A DNA stretch of 32,257 nucleotides from Candidatus Saccharimonadota bacterium (GTDB lineage Bacteria; Patescibacteriota; Saccharimonadia; Saccharimonadales; UBA4665): the NCBI GenBank assembly GCA_016789655.1, contig JAEUQV010000017.1, forward strand, positions 1 to 32,257, in the 5' to 3' direction. Below the pieces are notes generated by a model. It worked only from the letters and a program-made list of their open reading frames with translations, was not told the origin of the DNA and did not search any database. Below are positions 29,663 to 32,257 of this stretch, piece after piece (position 1 is the stretch's first letter; every line of letters starts with the position of its first letter). A program made the translations under genes and the position numbers.

Positions 29663-30706
29663 CTACGGCATTGGAGGCGCCGAAGTCGGAGCCACTGTTA
29701 CCGGAGGTGCCGGAGCTGTGGTAGACGTCGGCGGAGCCGTCGTCGTACTCGTAGCGCCGGGGCCAGCTGAACCCTTGCCGGGTTCTGTGGTAGTGCTCGA
29801 CGTGGCGGCTGCCGTCGTCGAGGTTGTTGCTGCAGCGCGAGGTGCGGGTCCCGTTGTGACCGGAACCTGCGGAGGCTTGGGAGCTTCGCTCTGCTGCTTG
29901 CCAGTCGACGTGGTGGTCGTCGGCGGGGTGGTGGTGCTCGGCGGAGTCGTCGTCGGCGGTTTCGTCGTCGGCGGCTTCGTTGTGGTGCTCGGCGTCGGCT
30001 GTGGAGCCGTCGTCGTTGTGGTGCTGGTCTTGCTCGGCGTCGGCTTGGGAGCCGTCGTCTTGGCTGGCGTCGTCGAGCGCGAGCCCGGCGTTGCCTTGTG
30101 GTGGGACGGGATCAGCGCCGCCTTCGGAGGCGTGACCTTCTTCGGTGCGCGCGTGCGGTTGAGGCACACGTATTTCGCGACGGGGTTGCCGTCCTTGTCG
30201 TACCAGAGGAGCTCATCCTTCGGGAAGGTCTGGTTGACCCACCAGATGATGTGCCCATCCTTGGTGCTGTAGTACGAGTTCTGCACCGTCGTGGCCTTGG
30301 TAGCGGCCGCGAGGTGGAGCTTGCTCCTGTAGTATCCAGGGAGCTCCTTGGCCGTCACGCCAAAAGAACTTGCCAGTGCGCGAACGCACGGCTTGCTCTC
30401 GTTTTTTGCCACCCAGTCGATCTCGCGATTAGCGAGAACGGTCAGCTCCGAAGAGCTGTAGGGTGGGACAAAGTCTTCCTTGCCAGGCTTCTCCTTGCGG
30501 AGAGCCGTCAGAAAATCTGGCGCGCATCGCCCAGGACCGGGGTCCTCGAGCTTTACGATCTGCGCCTTCTCTGTTGTTGCAGTGCTCTCAGTGGAGTTAC
30601 CACTGAGCCTCGTGGCTACGAACAGCCCGAGGAACCCAAAAACGAGCAGCGATACGAGGCCAATGACCAGGCCGCGTGCGCGTGCTCGCCGAGTCTCGTT
30701 ACTCAC
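29663..30706 (-). CDS. Single-pass membrane protein with Thr/Pro-rich tail
   Basis: 347 residues from the GTG at 30706, chosen because AAGGAG lies 8 bases upstream; the longer frame to 30877 would overlap the upstream gene. A short basic N-terminus (RRARARG) precedes one helix at ~13-32 (LVIGLVSLLVFGFLGLFVA), so the bulk is outside the membrane. A compact domain (~50-190) contains PGPGRCAPDFL, SKPCVRALASSFGV, GHIIWWVNQTFPKDELLWYDKDG and KYVCLNR, with three or four cysteines. The last ~140 residues are almost all Thr, Pro, Ser and Ala with repeats of the KPPTT type, typical of a cell-wall-spanning stalk. Family not recognised. Base composition is much more GC-rich than the neighbours, shared only with the next gene. 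Confidence 0.75.
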   Translation of the reverse strand: MSNETRRARARGLVIGLVSLLVFGFLGLFVATRLSGNSTESTATTEKAQIVKLEDPGPGRCAPDFLTALRKEKPGKEDFVPPYSSSELTVLANREIDWVAKNESKPCVRALASSFGVTAKELPGYYRSKLHLAAATKATTVQNSYYSTKDGHIIWWVNQTFPKDELLWYDKDGNPVAKYVCLNRTRAPKKVTPPKAALIPSHHKATPGSRSTTPAKTTAPKPTPSKTSTTTTTAPQPTPSTTTKPPTTKPPTTTPPSTTTPPTTTTSTGKQQSEAPKPPQVPVTTGPAPRAAATTSTTAAATSSTTTEPGKGSAGPGATSTTTAPPTSTTAPAPPVTVAPTSAPPMP

Positions 30707-30771
30707 GAAACTCACTCCTTCCCGTGCTTGTAGAGCCTGCTGGCGGTCGCCGGCAGGGTAAAGTCTCCGTG

Positions 30772-31404
30772 CTACACAGTCACGAATTTCTTGACTGCGT
30801 AGTTGCCCAACGCTCCTCCGAGGAGGATGATGGTGAGTTGGAATGCACCCACCACCACAGTGTGCCACGGACCCCATGCGACCGGCACTAGCTGGCCGAG
30901 AAGGCCGTTGAGCCCGCTCGCCACAGCGAGTCCGATCAAGAGTCCGACGATCCAGCCTCCAAGGCTAAACCACTTGTCGTTGTTCTTGACCGCCGGCTGG
31001 ATCGCGGTCGGGGGGAACTCGTCGACCTGGGGGGCCGACGAGACGGACGCAGTCGCGGCGGGTGCCGAGACCGTGGTGCCCTGCGGCGGGGTCGGCTCGT
31101 CGTCTGTCTCATCATCGTCCACTGGGGCGAAGAGCGACAGGCCGAGTCGAGCTGCCTCCTGACGGAGCTGCTCCTCGTCGGAGTTGACCATCGCAACGAC
31201 TGCCCTTGCGGCAGTGAGTGCTGCACCGCGTCGCGCGGGGAGCACTTCGTCGATGGTCTGCTGGATGACCCTGCCACGAGCGTCGACTGACGCAGCGAGC
31301 TGGGACATCGCCCGTTCGGCAGCTGTGCTGGTGAGCACGACGTGCTGCGGGGTGCCGAGAGCTGGGGTGTTGGCGGGCGTAGTACCCGTCGTCTGTGCGG
31401 ACAT
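30772..31404 (-). CDS. GC-rich membrane protein with two C-terminal helices
   Basis: 210 residues, AAGGAAGGAA upstream of the ATG. The N-terminal ~75 residues are helical (TSTAAERAMSQLAASVDARG, then RGAALTAARAVVAMVNSDEEQ); a Pro/Thr/Asp-rich linker follows (~95-140); the hydrophobic segments at ~150-172 (GGWIVGLLIGLAVASGLNGLL) and ~180-200 (VVVGAFQLTIILLGGALG) end in a short basic tail. Family not recognised. It precedes the Thr/Pro-rich gene by 65 bases in the same direction; similar base composition and membrane location suggest an operon. The codons are strongly GC-ending, unlike the surface genes to the left. Confidence 0.75.
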   Translation of the reverse strand: MSAQTTGTTPANTPALGTPQHVVLTSTAAERAMSQLAASVDARGRVIQQTIDEVLPARRGAALTAARAVVAMVNSDEEQLRQEAARLGLSLFAPVDDDETDDEPTPPQGTTVSAPAATASVSSAPQVDEFPPTAIQPAVKNNDKWFSLGGWIVGLLIGLAVASGLNGLLGQLVPVAWGPWHTVVVGAFQLTIILLGGALGNYAVKKFVTV

Positions 31405-31416
31405 GATGATTCCTTC

Positions 31417-31437
31417 CTTTCCCTTGTAGGGGAAAGA
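31417..31437 (-). promoter_or_regulatory. Hairpin next to the ribosome-binding site
   Basis: CTTTCCC and GGGGAAAG lie on both sides of a short loop just upstream of the GGAAGG before the ATG at 31404; folding would partly occupy the translation start region. Confidence 0.35.
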
Positions 31438-31527
31438 GAGCTGGGTTGCGATTTTTCGTTCGCTAACCAGGCTGTGGGCGGTATGCCCTTCGACGCGATG
31501 AGCGGTCGAATCTTTCCCTTGGATGGG

Positions 31528-31580
31528 TCAGAACAGCACCCTACACATGAGCCAAGCTCACGCACAAAGTGCTGTTCTGA
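31528..31580. repeat. 12-bp perfect inverted repeat enclosing a small hairpin
   Basis: TCAGAACAGCAC (31528-31539) with GTGCTGTTCTGA (31569-31580), and inside TGAGC-CAA-GCTCA (31548-31560). It lies in the leader region of the GC-rich pair. Could be an operator or an RNA element. Confidence 0.6.
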
Positions 31581-31689
31581 ACAGAATTGAATCATCACCA
31601 ACATATCTAAACCAAAAACCAAAAAACCACTTACCACCTTTTGTTTCCATGTGTCTGTTTTATTTACCTAACAAAGGTGTGTACGTACT

Positions 31690-31841
31690 CGTCTGTTCCC
31701 TCTCCTGAAAGAATCGGGCCGCTCAACCTGGGCTGTAAACAGCTTACGGGTTAGCACGGGGACGGTAGCGTAGCCGTAGACCTCTCCCACCACCACACCT
31801 TGGCTGCGGGCATACGGCAGGGCAATCTAGCAGCCTTTTTT
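31690..31841 (+). ncRNA. Candidate small RNA ending in a terminator
   Basis: No reading frame. The region contains short hairpins (GCTG-TAAA-CAGC, ACGG/CCGT) and ends in GGCTGC (31802-31807) paired with GCAGCC (31830-31835) followed by T6 on the plus strand. No promoter is convincing and none of tmRNA, RNase P, SRP or 6S signatures was found, so this is speculative. Confidence 0.35.
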
Positions 31842-31842
31842 C

Positions 31843-31870
31843 CAAATAGGTAGCTATGGCTACCTATTTG
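31843..31870. repeat. Perfect 12-bp stem-loop
   Basis: CAAATAGGTAGC and GCTACCTATTTG around TATG. T6 precedes and A7 follows on the plus strand, so the stem could extend imperfectly. Part of the hairpin cluster; also enclosed by AGACCTCTCCCA (31778-31789) with its exact complement at 31926-31937. Confidence 0.65.
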
Positions 31871-31960
31871 TCAAAAAAACCGCCAGCTTACTCCTGCTGT
31901 ATTCCCTCGCTTAAAGGCGGGGTAATGGGAGAGGTCTGTTCTGCGCCAGGAGCCACGGAC

Positions 31961-32010
31961 CTGCGCTAGGTCTAACCTAGAGCAATTGCTCTAGGTTAGA
32001 CCTAGCGCAG
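31961..32010. repeat. Perfect 50-bp palindrome
   Basis: The two 25-base halves are exact reverse complements with no spacer (centre AGCAATTGCT). Each half also contains its own small inverted repeat: CTAGGT/ACCTAG at 31966-31980 and again at 31991-32005, giving four evenly arranged copies of the hexamer. Nothing coding overlaps it. Confidence 0.9.
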
Positions 32011-32257
32011 ATCGACGCTGCTCAACCAGAGCAGAGCGCTGAAGAGAAGTAGGCGGTAGATAGTATTTGGTAGGTAGGAAAGGAATGCTAGCGCATCCCT
32101 AGTAGAGATAACATGCACACAGAAAGCCAGTTTTCCAGCTTTGTAGCTAGCCCTTCTTGGCTAGTAGCACCGCAAAACTTCGCAGTATATTCACATATAC
32201 TTTGTCGCTTTGCGTTACTCCTATCTCAAGAATCATCTTGCTACAAAACCATAAAAC
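32011..32257. other. Gene-free right end of the window
   Basis: No gene seen. Two more hairpins: CTAGCC-CTTCTT-GGCTAG (32147-32164) and a two-part stem CGCAAA/TTTGCG (32171-32214) enclosing AGTATAT/ATATACT (32184-32201). Confidence 0.5.

Noticed and set aside
29649-30167. Repetitive His/Asp-rich minus-strand frame
   Set aside because: Out-of-frame reading of the Thr/Pro-rich tail of the gene at 29663-30706.
1-32257. CRISPR arrays, rRNA genes, insertion sequences
   Set aside because: No regularly spaced direct repeats, rRNA-like stretches, or DDE/HUH transposase genes were seen.

Overview
The window looks like chromosome from a Candidate Phyla Radiation bacterium, most probably Candidatus Saccharibacteria (TM7). 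This rests on several things seen together: standard stop codons with TGA used as stop; secreted proteins ending in LPxTGAG plus one membrane helix, with PKD-like repeats; several starts lying only a few bases downstream of a -10 box, as expected for leaderless messages; and large serine recombinases whose reading frames run into a tRNA gene. No database search was possible, so family names come from motif recognition.

Layout. 1-1500 is host sequence: the 3' part of a Ser/Thr/Gln-rich secreted helical protein, a gamma-glutamylcyclotransferase-like gene and a strong terminator. 1501-24242 is integrated DNA, bounded by a 21-bp direct repeat that overlaps the 3' end of tRNA-Glu(UUC) (24224-24298, minus strand). 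A third copy of the 11-bp core TATGGTGACCC at 7149-7159 suggests two elements in tandem. Element 1 (about 5.65 kb, AT-richer) carries a metallo-beta-lactamase-fold protein coupled to a membrane protein, a two-helix membrane protein behind an attenuator-like leader, a nucleoside-deoxyribosyltransferase-like protein, and a serine recombinase at its right end. Element 2 (about 17.1 kb) carries a membrane-anchored Mrr-type nuclease, a DUF2188/GIY-YIG/zinc-ribbon operon, a LexA/CI-like S24 repressor, an XRE regulator, a second recombinase, a TraD/VirD4-like ATPase, a type IIG restriction enzyme + DNA methyltransferase + TIGR04141 cassette, small plasmid/phage-type genes (DUF3768, DUF7249, replication-relaxation-like), and a third recombinase whose last codons lie inside the tRNA.

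Right of the tRNA (24299-32257) is host-like surface biology: two large LPxTG-type secreted PKD proteins, then two distinctly GC-rich genes for membrane proteins (29663-31404), and about 850 bp of non-coding DNA dense in inverted repeats, including a perfect 50-bp palindrome.

How it fits together. The elements appear to use tRNA-Glu as an integration port and to carry mostly host-defence-type cargo. Each end recombinase has its own attachment site inside its C-terminal codons, so integration rewrites its tail. The most interesting undescribed candidates are the pseudoknot-capable attenuator leader at 4081-4238, the metallo-beta-lactamase/membrane-protein pair, the 123-nt hairpin in front of the restriction cassette, and the palindrome cluster near the right edge.
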